Below are positions 16,420 to 24,414 of a stretch of 33,270 bases of DNA, one piece after another. The stretch spans positions 1 to 33,270 of the forward strand of contig JARLIT010000143.1 in assembly GCA_031291575.1 (NCBI GenBank). Direction: 5' to 3'. The translations under genes and the position numbers were made by a program. Position 1 is the stretch's first letter; each line of letters begins with the position of its first letter. The notes under the pieces were generated by a model, which was not told the DNA's origin, searched no databases, and saw only the letters and a list, made by a program, of their open reading frames with translations. The DNA comes from Ancalomicrobiaceae bacterium (GTDB lineage Bacteria > Pseudomonadota > Alphaproteobacteria > Rhizobiales > Ancalomicrobiaceae).

Positions 16420-17247
16420 ATGAATATCAATCCGTCCGACATTTCCCCCGCCATGCGCACCGGCATCGGCGACAAGGCGTCACTGGCCGACACTGCGACC
16501 AAGATCCAGGTCGAGAATCTGAACTTCTACTATGGCGACAACCACGCCCTGCACGACATCAACATGGCCGTGCCGGCGCAGCGGGTGACCGCCATGATCG
16601 GCCCGTCCGGCTGTGGCAAGTCGACGCTTCTGCGCGTCATCAACCGCATGTACGACCTCTATCCGGGTCAGCGGGCGGTCGGCCGTGTCCTGCTCGACAA
16701 CGAGGATCTGTTGGGCAAGGGCGTCAGGGCGACAACGGTGCGCTCCCGCATCGGCATGGTGTTCCAGAAGCCGACGCCGTTCCCGATGTCGATCTGGGAC
16801 AACATCGCCTACGGCATCAAGCTGCACGAGAGCCTGTCAAAGGCCGATCTGGAAGCGCGCATCGAGTGGTGCCTGACCAAGTCGGCGATCTGGGGCGAGG
16901 TGAAGGACCGGCTGCACAAGTCGGCGCTCGGCCTGTCCGGCGGCCAGCAGCAGCGGCTCTGCATCGCCCGCACCATCGCGGTGAAGCCGGAGGTGATCCT
17001 CCTGGACGAGCCGACTTCGGCGCTCGATCCGATCTCGACGGCGCGCATCGAGGAACTGATCGACGAACTGAAGTCCGAATTCACCATCGTCATCGTCACC
17101 CACAACATGCAGCAGGCGGCGCGCTGCTCCGACGTGACCGGCTTCTTCCTGCTGGGCAAGCTGATCGAGTTCGAGCCGACCAACGAGATCTTCCTCAGCC
17201 CGAAGCACCAGAAGACGCAGGACTACATCACCGGCCGCTTCGGCTGA
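16420..17247 (+). CDS. pstB: PstB, phosphate ABC transporter ATPase
   Basis: The ATP-binding subunit of the Pst system, 275 residues. Walker A is GPSGCGKST (61-69), the Q loop [15 protein letters not shown] (from 115), the signature LSGGQQQR (from 172), Walker B VILLDEP (192-198) and the switch His in VTHNMQQ. It starts one base after the pstA stop, behind AGAAAG. The following gene is a GST-like protein, so phoU does not close this operon. Confidence 0.98.
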   Translation: MNINPSDISPAMRTGIGDKASLADTATKIQVENLNFYYGDNHALHDINMAVPAQRVTAMIGPSGCGKSTLLRVINRMYDLYPGQRAVGRVLLDNEDLLGKGVRATTVRSRIGMVFQKPTPFPMSIWDNIAYGIKLHESLSKADLEARIEWCLTKSAIWGEVKDRLHKSALGLSGGQQQRLCIARTIAVKPEVILLDEPTSALDPISTARIEELIDELKSEFTIVIVTHNMQQAARCSDVTGFFLLGKLIEFEPTNEIFLSPKHQKTQDYITGRFG

Positions 17248-17307
17248 GGCGTTTCGGCAGAGTCGGCGCTGGGCTCCAGCACAGCAGTTGCCTTGCGGCG
17301 GGGTCGG

Positions 17308-17325
17308 CGGCGGTCGAGCCCGCCG
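17308..17325 (+). terminator. Possible hairpin after pstB
   Basis: CGGCGG (17308-17313) pairs with CCGCCG (17320-17325) around a 6-nt loop, about 60 bp after pstB. The T tract is poor (TCGGCGTTTC). It is a plausible but weak operon end. Confidence 0.35.
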
Positions 17326-17510
17326 TCGGCGTTTCGGGCATCGCCCATGGCGCCGATCGGCCGGTGCCGCGCGCGCAGCATGTGAGGATGTGATGGATCG
17401 CTTCACGGCAATTCATTGGCGAGGCGGATGCAGGCATGCAAGGCTGGCCGTGTGAGGCCGGTGGAGTGCCATCGGCGGTGCCGGGCGGTAGCCTGGGAGA
17501 GGGGTCGAAC

Positions 17511-18161
17511 ATGAAGCTCGTCATCGGCAACAAGCGCTATTCGTCCTGGTCGCTCAGGCCATGGCTGGTGCTGACGCATTTCGGCATCGAGTTTGATGAG
17601 CAGTTGATCCGGCTCGACGAGCCGGAGACCAAGGCGGAGATCCTTGCCGTCTCGCCGTCAGGTCGCGTGCCCTGCCTTATCGACGGCGGCATTTCCGTAT
17701 GGGAAACTCTGGCGATCATCGAGTATGTCGCCGAAATTCATCCCCAGCTCGCCATCTGGCCACGTGACCGGGCGGCGCGGGCGACTGCGCGCGCCATTTC
17801 CAACGAGATGCATGCCGGCTTCATGGGGCTGCGCTCCGCCTGCCCGATGAACCTCAGGCGCCGCTTTGCCTGGCGTGAGCGCGGCGAGGCGGCGGCCAAG
17901 GATGTGGCCCGCATCGTCGAATTGTGGCGCGATGCCCGCAGCCGGTTCGGCGAGGATGGGCCGTTCCTGTTCGGCGCCTTCTCGGCGGCGGATGCCATGT
18001 ATGCCCCGGTCGTCTATCGGCTCGACGGCTATTCCTGGCCGCTTCCCCCCGACATCGCCGCCTATGTCGAGGCGATGCTGGAGGAGCCGGCAATGCGCGC
18101 CTGGCGCGCTGGGGCAGAGACCGAGCCGTGGATCGTGCCGTCCGACGAGGTGCCGGAATAG
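17511..18161 (+). CDS. Glutathione S-transferase-like protein
   Basis: A 216-residue soluble protein of the GST superfamily. The N-terminal thioredoxin-like domain has NKRYSSWSLRPWL with the likely catalytic Ser, and GRVPCLIDGG followed by VWETLAIIEYVAE, the cis-Pro and glutathione-binding motifs. The C-terminal all-helical domain includes SNEMHAGFMGLR and FSAADAMYAPVV. ATG 17511 has GAGAGGGG about 7 bp upstream; the frame is open further upstream without support. It probably detoxifies an electrophile, but the substrate is unknown. Confidence 0.9.
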   Translation: MKLVIGNKRYSSWSLRPWLVLTHFGIEFDEQLIRLDEPETKAEILAVSPSGRVPCLIDGGISVWETLAIIEYVAEIHPQLAIWPRDRAARATARAISNEMHAGFMGLRSACPMNLRRRFAWRERGEAAAKDVARIVELWRDARSRFGEDGPFLFGAFSAADAMYAPVVYRLDGYSWPLPPDIAAYVEAMLEEPAMRAWRAGAETEPWIVPSDEVPE

Positions 18162-18242
18162 ACGGGAGCAGCCGTCGGGTCGAGGGCATCCGCCGACAGT
18201 CGGCTTGCGCGGCGGCGCATTTCGGGAAATAAAGCCTCAGCC

Positions 18243-18262
18243 CGGCGGCAGGGATGCCGCCG
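18243..18262 (+). terminator. Hairpin after the GST gene
   Basis: A perfect 8-bp GC-rich stem (18243-18250 with 18255-18262) with a GGGA tetraloop lies 81 bp after the GST stop. It is followed by AGACACTTGTT, with few T. It probably separates the GST and cyclophilin transcripts. Confidence 0.5.
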
Positions 18263-18341
18263 AGACACTTGTTGCGGCCGACAGCCGCCACCTCGTCCCG
18301 CGCGGGAGCGCCGGGCCTGTCAGACACGAAGGACCTTGCCG

Positions 18342-18818
18342 ATGACCGCCGACCTCGATCCCGAAAACACCCTCATCCTCGAAACGACGAAGGGAAAGGT
18401 CGTCATCCAGCTGCGCCCGGATCTCGCCCCGAGCCACGTCGAACGGCTGAAGGAATTGGCGCGCGAGCAGTTCTATGACGGCATCGTCTTCCACCGCGTC
18501 ATCGAGGGCTTCATGGCCCAGACGGGCTGCCCGCACGGGACCGGCACCGGCGGTTCGAAGAAGCCGAACCTGAAGGCCGAATTCTCGCGCGAACCGCATG
18601 TGCGCGGCACCTGCTCGATGGCGCGCTCGGCCAACCCCGATTCCGCCAATTCGCAGTTCTTCATCTGCTTCGAGCGCTCGCCCTGGCTCGACCGGCAGTA
18701 TTCGGTGTGGGGGCAGGTCGTCGAAGGCATGGATATCGTCGACACCATCAAGCGCGGCGAACCGGTGAAGGATCCCGACAAGATCGTCACCCTCAGGGTC
18801 GCGGCCGACGTAGCGTAA
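18342..18818 (+). CDS. Peptidyl-prolyl cis-trans isomerase, cyclophilin type
   Basis: A 158-residue cyclophilin without a signal peptide, so it folds proteins in the cytoplasm. The catalytic Arg is in YDGIVFHRVIEGFMAQ, followed by GTGTGGS, the Ser-Met-Ala-Arg stretch (CSMARSANPDSANSQFFICF) and WLDRQYSVWGQVVEGMDIVD. ATG 18342 has GAAGGA 8 bp upstream; the in-frame TTG 18336 is less likely. It lies 149 bp before the ClpP-family gene, with an AGGCTTAAGCCT palindrome (18871-18882) between them. Confidence 0.95.
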   Translation: MTADLDPENTLILETTKGKVVIQLRPDLAPSHVERLKELAREQFYDGIVFHRVIEGFMAQTGCPHGTGTGGSKKPNLKAEFSREPHVRGTCSMARSANPDSANSQFFICFERSPWLDRQYSVWGQVVEGMDIVDTIKRGEPVKDPDKIVTLRVAADVA

Positions 18819-18967
18819 CGTCGGGCTGCCGGACCTTGTCGGATCTGTGCCGGCCCGAGGCTTGCATCGAAGGCTTAAGCCTCAATTCCGATAGGGCTCG
18901 ACAGCGCGCTTCGGCGTGCTTACATGACCGCAAAGACGTGACGCCCCAGAACGATCGGACGCAATCG

Positions 18968-19594
18968 ATGACCACTTCGCCCAAGACCTATTGGTACACC
19001 CGCCTCGACGACGAGCCGGAGGAAAAGGACGACGAGAAGACCAAGACGCCGCAGTCGATCCAGGTCGACAAGCACCTGTTCGAAGCGCGCAATGTGCTGA
19101 TCACCGGCACGATTACGCAGGAATTGGCCCGCGACGTGACCTCGCGCCTCTTGGCGCTGGCGCATGTGTCGAAGGATCCGATCAACATCATCGTCTGCTC
19201 GCCCGGCGGCCATGTCGAATCGGGCGATATGATCCATGACATCATCCGGTTCGTCGACGCGCCGATCAACATGATCGGCGTCGGCTGGGTCGCCTCGGCT
19301 GGCGCGCTCATCTACATCTCGGTTCCGGTGGAACGCCGCTACTGCCTGCCCAACACGCGCTTCCTGTTGCACCAGCCGTCCGGCGGCGCCGGCGGCCCGG
19401 TGACCGACATCGAGATCCAGGCGCGCGAGATCATCAAGATGCGTGATCGCCTCAACCAGATGTTCGCTACCGCGACCGGCCAGACGCTAGCGAAGGTGGA
19501 ACACGATACCGATCGCGACTTCTGGATGGGACCGGACGAGGCGATCGCCTACGGCCTCGTTAACAAGGTGATCAAGACGATCGCCGATATCTGA
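18968..19594 (+). CDS. ClpP-family serine protease
   Basis: A 208-residue ClpP/crotonase-fold peptidase. The triad is visible as Ser110 (WVASAGAL), His135 (RFLLHQPSGG) and Asp184 (DRDFWMGPDEAIAYGLV). The SPGGHVESGDMIHDII motif is the usual strand-turn-helix before the active site. The first 30 residues are very acidic (DDEPEEKDDEKTK) and differ from the short propeptide of housekeeping ClpP. No clpX or trigger-factor gene is next to it, so it is probably an accessory ClpP paralogue. ATG 18968 has only a weak ribosome-binding site. A terminator follows. Confidence 0.85.
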   Translation: MTTSPKTYWYTRLDDEPEEKDDEKTKTPQSIQVDKHLFEARNVLITGTITQELARDVTSRLLALAHVSKDPINIIVCSPGGHVESGDMIHDIIRFVDAPINMIGVGWVASAGALIYISVPVERRYCLPNTRFLLHQPSGGAGGPVTDIEIQAREIIKMRDRLNQMFATATGQTLAKVEHDTDRDFWMGPDEAIAYGLVNKVIKTIADI

Positions 19595-19633
19595 GGCCGG
19601 TGCCGGATCTGATTCTTGCGCATCGAACGACAG

Positions 19634-19668
19634 CAAAGGCGGTGGGCTCCGACGGGCCGCCGCCTTTG
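19634..19668 (+). terminator. Intrinsic terminator after the ClpP-family gene
   Basis: CAAAGGCGG (19634-19642) pairs perfectly with CCGCCTTTG (19660-19668), with an extra G-C rich inner helix. The 3' arm ends TTTG followed by TC. It lies 40 bp after the stop codon. Confidence 0.75.
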
Positions 19669-19736
19669 TCATACCCGAATGGCTTGATTGAAGACGCTGG
19701 CACAGACGTTTCCACCCGCCCGACCCGGGAGATCCC

Positions 19737-20540
19737 ATGTTCTACGTGATTTCAAAATGGTTCTTCGCCATTGCCCGGCCGACGCATTTTCTGCTGATCC
19801 TGCTCGTCGTCGGCTGTCTGGCCGCACTCTTCGGCCGGCGGCGGCTGGCGACAGTCCTCATCGGCTTTGTGACGCTGTCGCTGGTTGGTCTGTCGTTCAC
19901 GCCCGCCGCCTTCTGGGCGATCCAGCCCCTGGAGGCGCGGTTTCCGCGTCCCGATCTGCTTTCGCCGCCGCCGGACGGGATCATCGTTCTCGGCGGGGCC
20001 TTCGATACCCGGGCCGAAGCCGGGCACGGCGATTCCATTTCCTTGAACGAGGCGGCCGAACGCGTCACCGAGATCCCGCGGCTGGCGAAACTCTATCCTG
20101 ACGCCCGCATTGTCTACACCGGCGGCACCGACGTCGAACTGCCGAAGGATGTCATCCCCGAGGCGCAAGGCGCGCAACGGCTGTTGGTCGAGGCAGGGAT
20201 CGCGCCGGAGCGCATCACCATTGAGGACAAGTCGCTGACGACCTGGGAGAACGCGATTTTGACCAAGGAGATCGTCAAGCCGGCGGACGGCTCACGCTGG
20301 CTCCTCGTCACCTCCGCGTTCCATATGCCGCGCTCGGTCGGCGTGTTCCGCAAGGCCGGTTGGCCCGGCATCATTGCCTATCCAACCGACTACCGCGCCC
20401 CATCGCAGACGGCGGCAGTGCCGTGGCGTCTGCTCGCGGTGGATAATCTGGCGCTCGTCGAATACGCGACAAAGGAATATTTCGGCCTCGTCGGCTACTA
20501 CCTCGCCGGTCGGACGGATTCCCTGTTTCCTGCGCCGTAG
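19737..20540 (+). CDS. YdcF/ElyC-family (DUF218) membrane protein
   Basis: A 267-residue inner-membrane protein. Two hydrophobic segments lie in the first 65 residues (about 17-33 and 40-60). Then comes the DUF218 domain: DGIIVLGGAFDTR, RIVYTGGTDVELP, EDKSLTTWENA and LLVTSAFHMPRSVGVFRKAG. Members such as E. coli ElyC affect envelope and peptidoglycan integrity; the biochemical role is unsettled. ATG 19737 follows GGGAGA. It stands alone behind the terminator of the ClpP-family gene. Confidence 0.88.
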   Translation: MFYVISKWFFAIARPTHFLLILLVVGCLAALFGRRRLATVLIGFVTLSLVGLSFTPAAFWAIQPLEARFPRPDLLSPPPDGIIVLGGAFDTRAEAGHGDSISLNEAAERVTEIPRLAKLYPDARIVYTGGTDVELPKDVIPEAQGAQRLLVEAGIAPERITIEDKSLTTWENAILTKEIVKPADGSRWLLVTSAFHMPRSVGVFRKAGWPGIIAYPTDYRAPSQTAAVPWRLLAVDNLALVEYATKEYFGLVGYYLAGRTDSLFPAP

Positions 20541-20587
20541 GCGCCCGGTCATTGTACATAGTTATGCGTACGCCGATGCACGGAGCG

Positions 20588-20606
20588 ATAAGGGAATAAT
20601 AAGGGA
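20588..20606. repeat. Direct repeat upstream of the hemerythrin-GGDEF gene
   Basis: ATAAGGGA occurs at 20588-20595 and 20599-20606, an 11-bp period equal to about one helical turn. It lies 72-90 bp before the proposed GTG start and in an AT-richer stretch, where an operator would be expected. It could also be chance. Confidence 0.4.
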
Positions 20607-20677
20607 TATGAATTACTATGGAGTTGGTCCGGTAATCATTGATACGCTTGGCGCTATCTTTGGTCGTGGGGTGGCTC

Positions 20678-22084
20678 GTGAAATTCTTCTATTGGAATGC
20701 GAATCTAGAGATCGGCATTCCCTCGGTCGATGCACAGCACAAGCATCTCGTCGATCTGATCAACCAATTGGCTGCCGTCATTACGGACGGCGGTCAACTT
20801 CCAAAGATATCTGCCGTCATCGATGATTTGCTCGACTACGCCACAGTGCATTTTGCTGACGAAGAACGTATCATGGCGACTGCTCCGATGTCGGAAGACA
20901 TGAAGCAGAAGCATCGCCGCTCACATCAGTGCTTCGCTGCGCGTGTACAGGAGATCGCACGCGCCACTGATTTACAGCAAACCGAGTTTTCGGAAAAGAT
21001 CCTCGACTTCCTCACGACTTGGCTGGTCGCGCATATCCTCGGCTCGGATCGCGAGATCGCCCGGTCGCTGCGCGGAGACCACGAGGAAGCCTATCCGGCG
21101 CCTTCGCTCCTCGACGTCTCGCCGGTGGCGCGGGTGCTGATCAATGCCTTGAGCGAGACGGAACGGCGGTTCCGTCTGGTGTCAGACTGCGCGCCGGCGC
21201 TCATCTGGGTGTCGGACGCCAACGGCCGCCGCAGCTACTACAATCGCACTTGGTACGATCTGGTCGGCGCCTGTGAGTCCTGTTCGGAGGCCTTTGATCT
21301 CAACGAATTCGTCCACCCGGACGACCGGCCGGCCTATTCTGCGACGATCGAGCGGCTGTGTCGCGACCAGACCGAAGGCGAGGCGGAGTATCGGATCATC
21401 CGGCCAGATGGCACCGAGGCCTGGCTCATCGAGCGCATCCGACCGCGCGCCGATACCAACGGCGCCTTCATGGGGCTGATCGCTTCGGCCAGCGACATCT
21501 CCGCTATCAAGCAATCGGAGCAGATGCTGTCCGAATCGAACCGTCTGCTCGAGGAGGAGGTGGCGCGGCGCACCGCCCAGCTGGAGGCACTGACGCAGAC
21601 CGACCCTCTGACCGGGGTGGGCAATCGCCGCATGCTCAACCAGCGGCTGGGCGAGGAAGTCCGGCGGGCGCAGCGCCATCGCCGGCCGCTGACCGCCATC
21701 TATTTCGATATCGATCATTTCAAGGCAGTGAACGATACGTTCGGCCACGGCGTCGGCGATCGGCTGCTCGTCCGGGTCGGGCGCACGCTCAAAGCCAATC
21801 TCGAAGACGGAGATACGCTGGTGCGCTTCGGCGGCGAGGAATTTGTCGCCATCCTGGTCGAGACCGGGCTCAACCAAGCCTGGCGGGTGGCGGAGCGACT
21901 GAGGGCCGCAGTCGGACGCATCCGGCTGAAGGACCTCGGCGATACCAGCATCACGATTTCTGCGGGCGTCGCCGAATGGCAATTGGGCGAGGAGGGCGAC
22001 AGCCTGTTGCAGCGCGCCGACCGGGCGCTGTTCACCGCCAAGAATGCCGGGCGCAACTGCTGTCGGGTCGATCTGGCGGCGTGA
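20678..22084 (+). CDS. Hemerythrin-PAS-GGDEF diguanylate cyclase
   Basis: A 468-residue cytoplasmic sensor predicted to make cyclic di-GMP. Residues 1-130 are a bacterial hemerythrin domain with all seven expected di-iron ligands: His21, His58, Glu62, His79, His83, His119 and Asp124. A PAS domain follows (about 160-285, FRLVSDCAPALIWVSD), then a linker helix and GGDEF (about 305-465) with DPLTGVGNRR, FDIDHFKAVNDTFGH and active-site GGEEF (385-389). The RxxD inhibitory site is absent: Glu376 stands where Arg is needed. GTG 20678 (MKFFYWNANLEIGIPSVDA) is chosen because hemerythrins start this way; TTG 20639 is the longest option. It likely links oxygen or redox state to c-di-GMP. It converges with the DUF599 gene. 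Confidence 0.92.
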   Translation: MKFFYWNANLEIGIPSVDAQHKHLVDLINQLAAVITDGGQLPKISAVIDDLLDYATVHFADEERIMATAPMSEDMKQKHRRSHQCFAARVQEIARATDLQQTEFSEKILDFLTTWLVAHILGSDREIARSLRGDHEEAYPAPSLLDVSPVARVLINALSETERRFRLVSDCAPALIWVSDANGRRSYYNRTWYDLVGACESCSEAFDLNEFVHPDDRPAYSATIERLCRDQTEGEAEYRIIRPDGTEAWLIERIRPRADTNGAFMGLIASASDISAIKQSEQMLSESNRLLEEEVARRTAQLEALTQTDPLTGVGNRRMLNQRLGEEVRRAQRHRRPLTAIYFDIDHFKAVNDTFGHGVGDRLLVRVGRTLKANLEDGDTLVRFGGEEFVAILVETGLNQAWRVAERLRAAVGRIRLKDLGDTSITISAGVAEWQLGEEGDSLLQRADRALFTAKNAGRNCCRVDLAA

Positions 22085-22102
22085 GGCCGCGGCTCGGACC
22101 GC

Positions 22103-22825
22103 TCACGGTGCGCCGCCCTGGTCGTTTGAATTGAGCTTTTCGTCGTCGTCCATCAGTGCGTCGCGGGCATGGCTCCAGAACTGCCGGTGGGTCAGCACGG
22201 CCGTGATCAGCGTCGTCGTCAGACAGAACACCAGCGGACCGAGGAACCAGCCGAGATAGCCGACCGAGAAGAACAGCGATCTCAGCCCCCAATGGAAATG
22301 CGATCCGGCCTGGATCTGCATCGCGGCGGCGCGGTTTGCCGCCTTCATCGTGTCCGGTTCGTCGGCCTTCTCATGTGGCGGCACGGCGCCGACCAGGATG
22401 GCGGCATAGTTGAACAACCGGTAGGCCCAGCCGAACTTGAAGAAGGCGTAGCCGTAGATGATGGCAAGGCCGAGTACCTTAATCTCGATCAGCTGCTTTG
22501 TGGCCGCGGCGTGCAGCGGCAGGTCCGAGAATACCATCTGCACGCGTTCGGATTGGTTGAGCAGCGCCAGGGTGCCGCCGAGGGCAATGAGCGAGGTGGA
22601 GGCGAAGAAGGCGGTGCCGTTCTGCAGGCTCGACAGAATGGCGGTATCGACGATGCGTACCTCGCGGCGCACCATCTGCATCATCCAGCGGTGACGGGTG
22701 GCGTTCATCAATCGCGACAGCGACGGACGCACGGTCGGGGCATAGTCGGACATCCAGCCAAACATACCCCACGCCAGCAGATACCAGACAAGCGCCAGGA
22801 GGTCGTAGCGGGTAAGCTCATCCAT
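22103..22825 (-). CDS. DUF599 family membrane protein
   Basis: A 240-residue inner-membrane protein with about four hydrophobic segments: LLALVWYLLAWGMFGWM near the start, FFASTSLIALGGTLALL, IKVLGLAIIYGYAFFKFGW, and a C-terminal GYLGWFLGPLVFCLTTTLI. The NGTAFFAS motif and overall length fit DUF599, whose function is unknown. ATG 22825 has no strong ribosome-binding site. Only 18 bp separate its stop from that of the convergent GGDEF gene. Confidence 0.85.
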   Translation of the reverse strand: MDELTRYDLLALVWYLLAWGMFGWMSDYAPTVRPSLSRLMNATRHRWMMQMVRREVRIVDTAILSSLQNGTAFFASTSLIALGGTLALLNQSERVQMVFSDLPLHAAATKQLIEIKVLGLAIIYGYAFFKFGWAYRLFNYAAILVGAVPPHEKADEPDTMKAANRAAAMQIQAGSHFHWGLRSLFFSVGYLGWFLGPLVFCLTTTLITAVLTHRQFWSHARDALMDDDEKLNSNDQGGAP

Positions 22826-23141
22826 GGAGTAGAGTTCCGCGCGGAATTGGCAGCGGATAAAAGCCGCGCCAGTGGATCGCCGCGACAGTATAGCTGGGAG
22901 TGCCGGGCGCGCTCAAAGTGATTTCGCCGCCACGGTCCGGAGCCCAGATCCGACGACAGCATCGCACCGAGAGTTGGCAGTCCGATCGCGGCGGCCGCGA
23001 CGCTGTTGCTTCATCATTCCCCCCATGCGGGTTTGTCTGACTGCGACAAACGCGCGACGCATTGAGCCGGCATAAAGGCACGACTCGTCCTGACATCTGC
23101 GGCCGCCGTCCGACGGCCGTTCCAATCGCGGAATCGTCCCA
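22826..23141. other. Divergent intergenic region with no gene seen
   Basis: It separates the leftward DUF599 gene from the rightward MFS gene and should carry both promoters. I saw no convincing boxes, repeats or small gene. Confidence 0.4.
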
Positions 23142-24305
23142 TTGATTGCAAGCCCCCGATCGGCAACGGCCTTCGTTGCGATGCTGACCCAGTTTTTCGC
23201 CTTCGGTATCGGTGCCGGCCAATGGTCGGGCACGGTGCCAACGGTGGCGGCCGCATCCGGGGTCGATTCGGCCACGCTCGGTTTGGCGTTCACGATATTC
23301 ACCGCCGCCTACATTCTGTCGATGACATTCGGCGGGGCGGCGCTGGCGCGGCTGCCGACGCGGCCGCTGCTGATCGTCGGCAATGTCGCCTCGGCCCTCG
23401 CCGTATCGTCCTTCGTTCTGTCGACGAGCCCGGTCGCGCTGTTCGTCTCGCTCATCGGCATCGGCGTCGCCATGGGCTTTCTCGATCTCGCCATGAATGC
23501 CGAGGGCGCCCAGGTGGAAGTAGAATCCGGCCGGCCGATGCTGGCGCGGCTGCATGGGTCGGCCTCGGCCGGCAGTGCGCTCGGAGCGATCGTCGGCAGC
23601 GTGCTGGCGCTAACCGTCGGCACCTGGGCATCGGTGATCGTCTGTTTTGTGGCACACGCCGGCGCCATTGTCGTCGTCTACCGGCTGACACCGCAGCGGG
23701 CCGTGCGCTCCAGGGCGGAGCGCCAGGCGAGCGGCAACTTCCCGGGCTCCACCACACTGATCATCCTCGGCATCGTGTTCGGCATCGGCGTGGCGGGCGA
23801 ATCGGCAGCCGGCATGTGGTCGGCCCGGCTCCTCGACGAACAGGCGCCACAACTGGCCGTCATCGCCGGCATCGGCATCTCGTTCTTCGCCGGTTGTCAG
23901 GCGCTGGTGCGGTTTTCCGGCGATCGGCTGCGGCGGTCATTCGGCGACCGCACGCTGATCGGCGCCTGTCTGACGGTAGCGGCCATCGGCTTTGCCATCA
24001 CCGGCCAGTCGAGCAGTTTCCTGATGAGCGTCGTTGGCTTTGCGCTGGTCGGCTTTGGCTCGGCGCTGACCGTGCCCTGCGTCTTTGCCCTGTCGGTGGC
24101 GGCTTCTCCCCGGCACGGCGGAGCGGCGATCTCCTACATCGCCGCCGTGGCGGGTCTGCCGCGTATCCTCACGCCCTGGGCCTTCGGCCTCATTGCCGCA
24201 CAATTCTCGACCGGGACGGCCTTCGGCTTGATCGCCGTCGCGTTGGTCGTTGCCGTCGTCCTCAGCCAGATCCGAGGGCATCGGACGGCGGTCGAGCGCC
24301 GATAG
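23142..24305 (+). CDS. MFS transporter, YbjJ-like (second copy type)
   Basis: A 387-residue major facilitator protein with about 12 membrane segments. FFAFGIGAGQWSGTVP begins helix 1, and LDLAMNAEGAQVEVESGRPMLARLHG corresponds to the same region of the transporter at 4902-6074, so the two are distant relatives of one subgroup. The substrate is unknown. The start is uncertain: TTG 23142 is the longest option and ATG 23181 would trim 13 residues into helix 1; neither has a good ribosome-binding site. It occupies the place just before holB where tmk often lies in relatives. Confidence 0.82.
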   Translation: MIASPRSATAFVAMLTQFFAFGIGAGQWSGTVPTVAAASGVDSATLGLAFTIFTAAYILSMTFGGAALARLPTRPLLIVGNVASALAVSSFVLSTSPVALFVSLIGIGVAMGFLDLAMNAEGAQVEVESGRPMLARLHGSASAGSALGAIVGSVLALTVGTWASVIVCFVAHAGAIVVVYRLTPQRAVRSRAERQASGNFPGSTTLIILGIVFGIGVAGESAAGMWSARLLDEQAPQLAVIAGIGISFFAGCQALVRFSGDRLRRSFGDRTLIGACLTVAAIGFAITGQSSSFLMSVVGFALVGFGSALTVPCVFALSVAASPRHGGAAISYIAAVAGLPRILTPWAFGLIAAQFSTGTAFGLIAVALVVAVVLSQIRGHRTAVERR

Positions 24306-24414
24306 GGCGTTCGATCGGCCCAGGCCTGGCCGGCGACAGTGGAGGCTTGATTCCGCCGCGCGGTCGTGGCCAAGTCGCGGCCGTTTCCCGATCCGCCGTT
24401 TCCGGACCCCGTCC

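Noticed and set aside
24250-24414. Upstream extension of holB
   Set aside because: It overlaps the MFS coding end and has Arg/Ser-rich shadow composition; ATG 24415 fits the family N-terminus.
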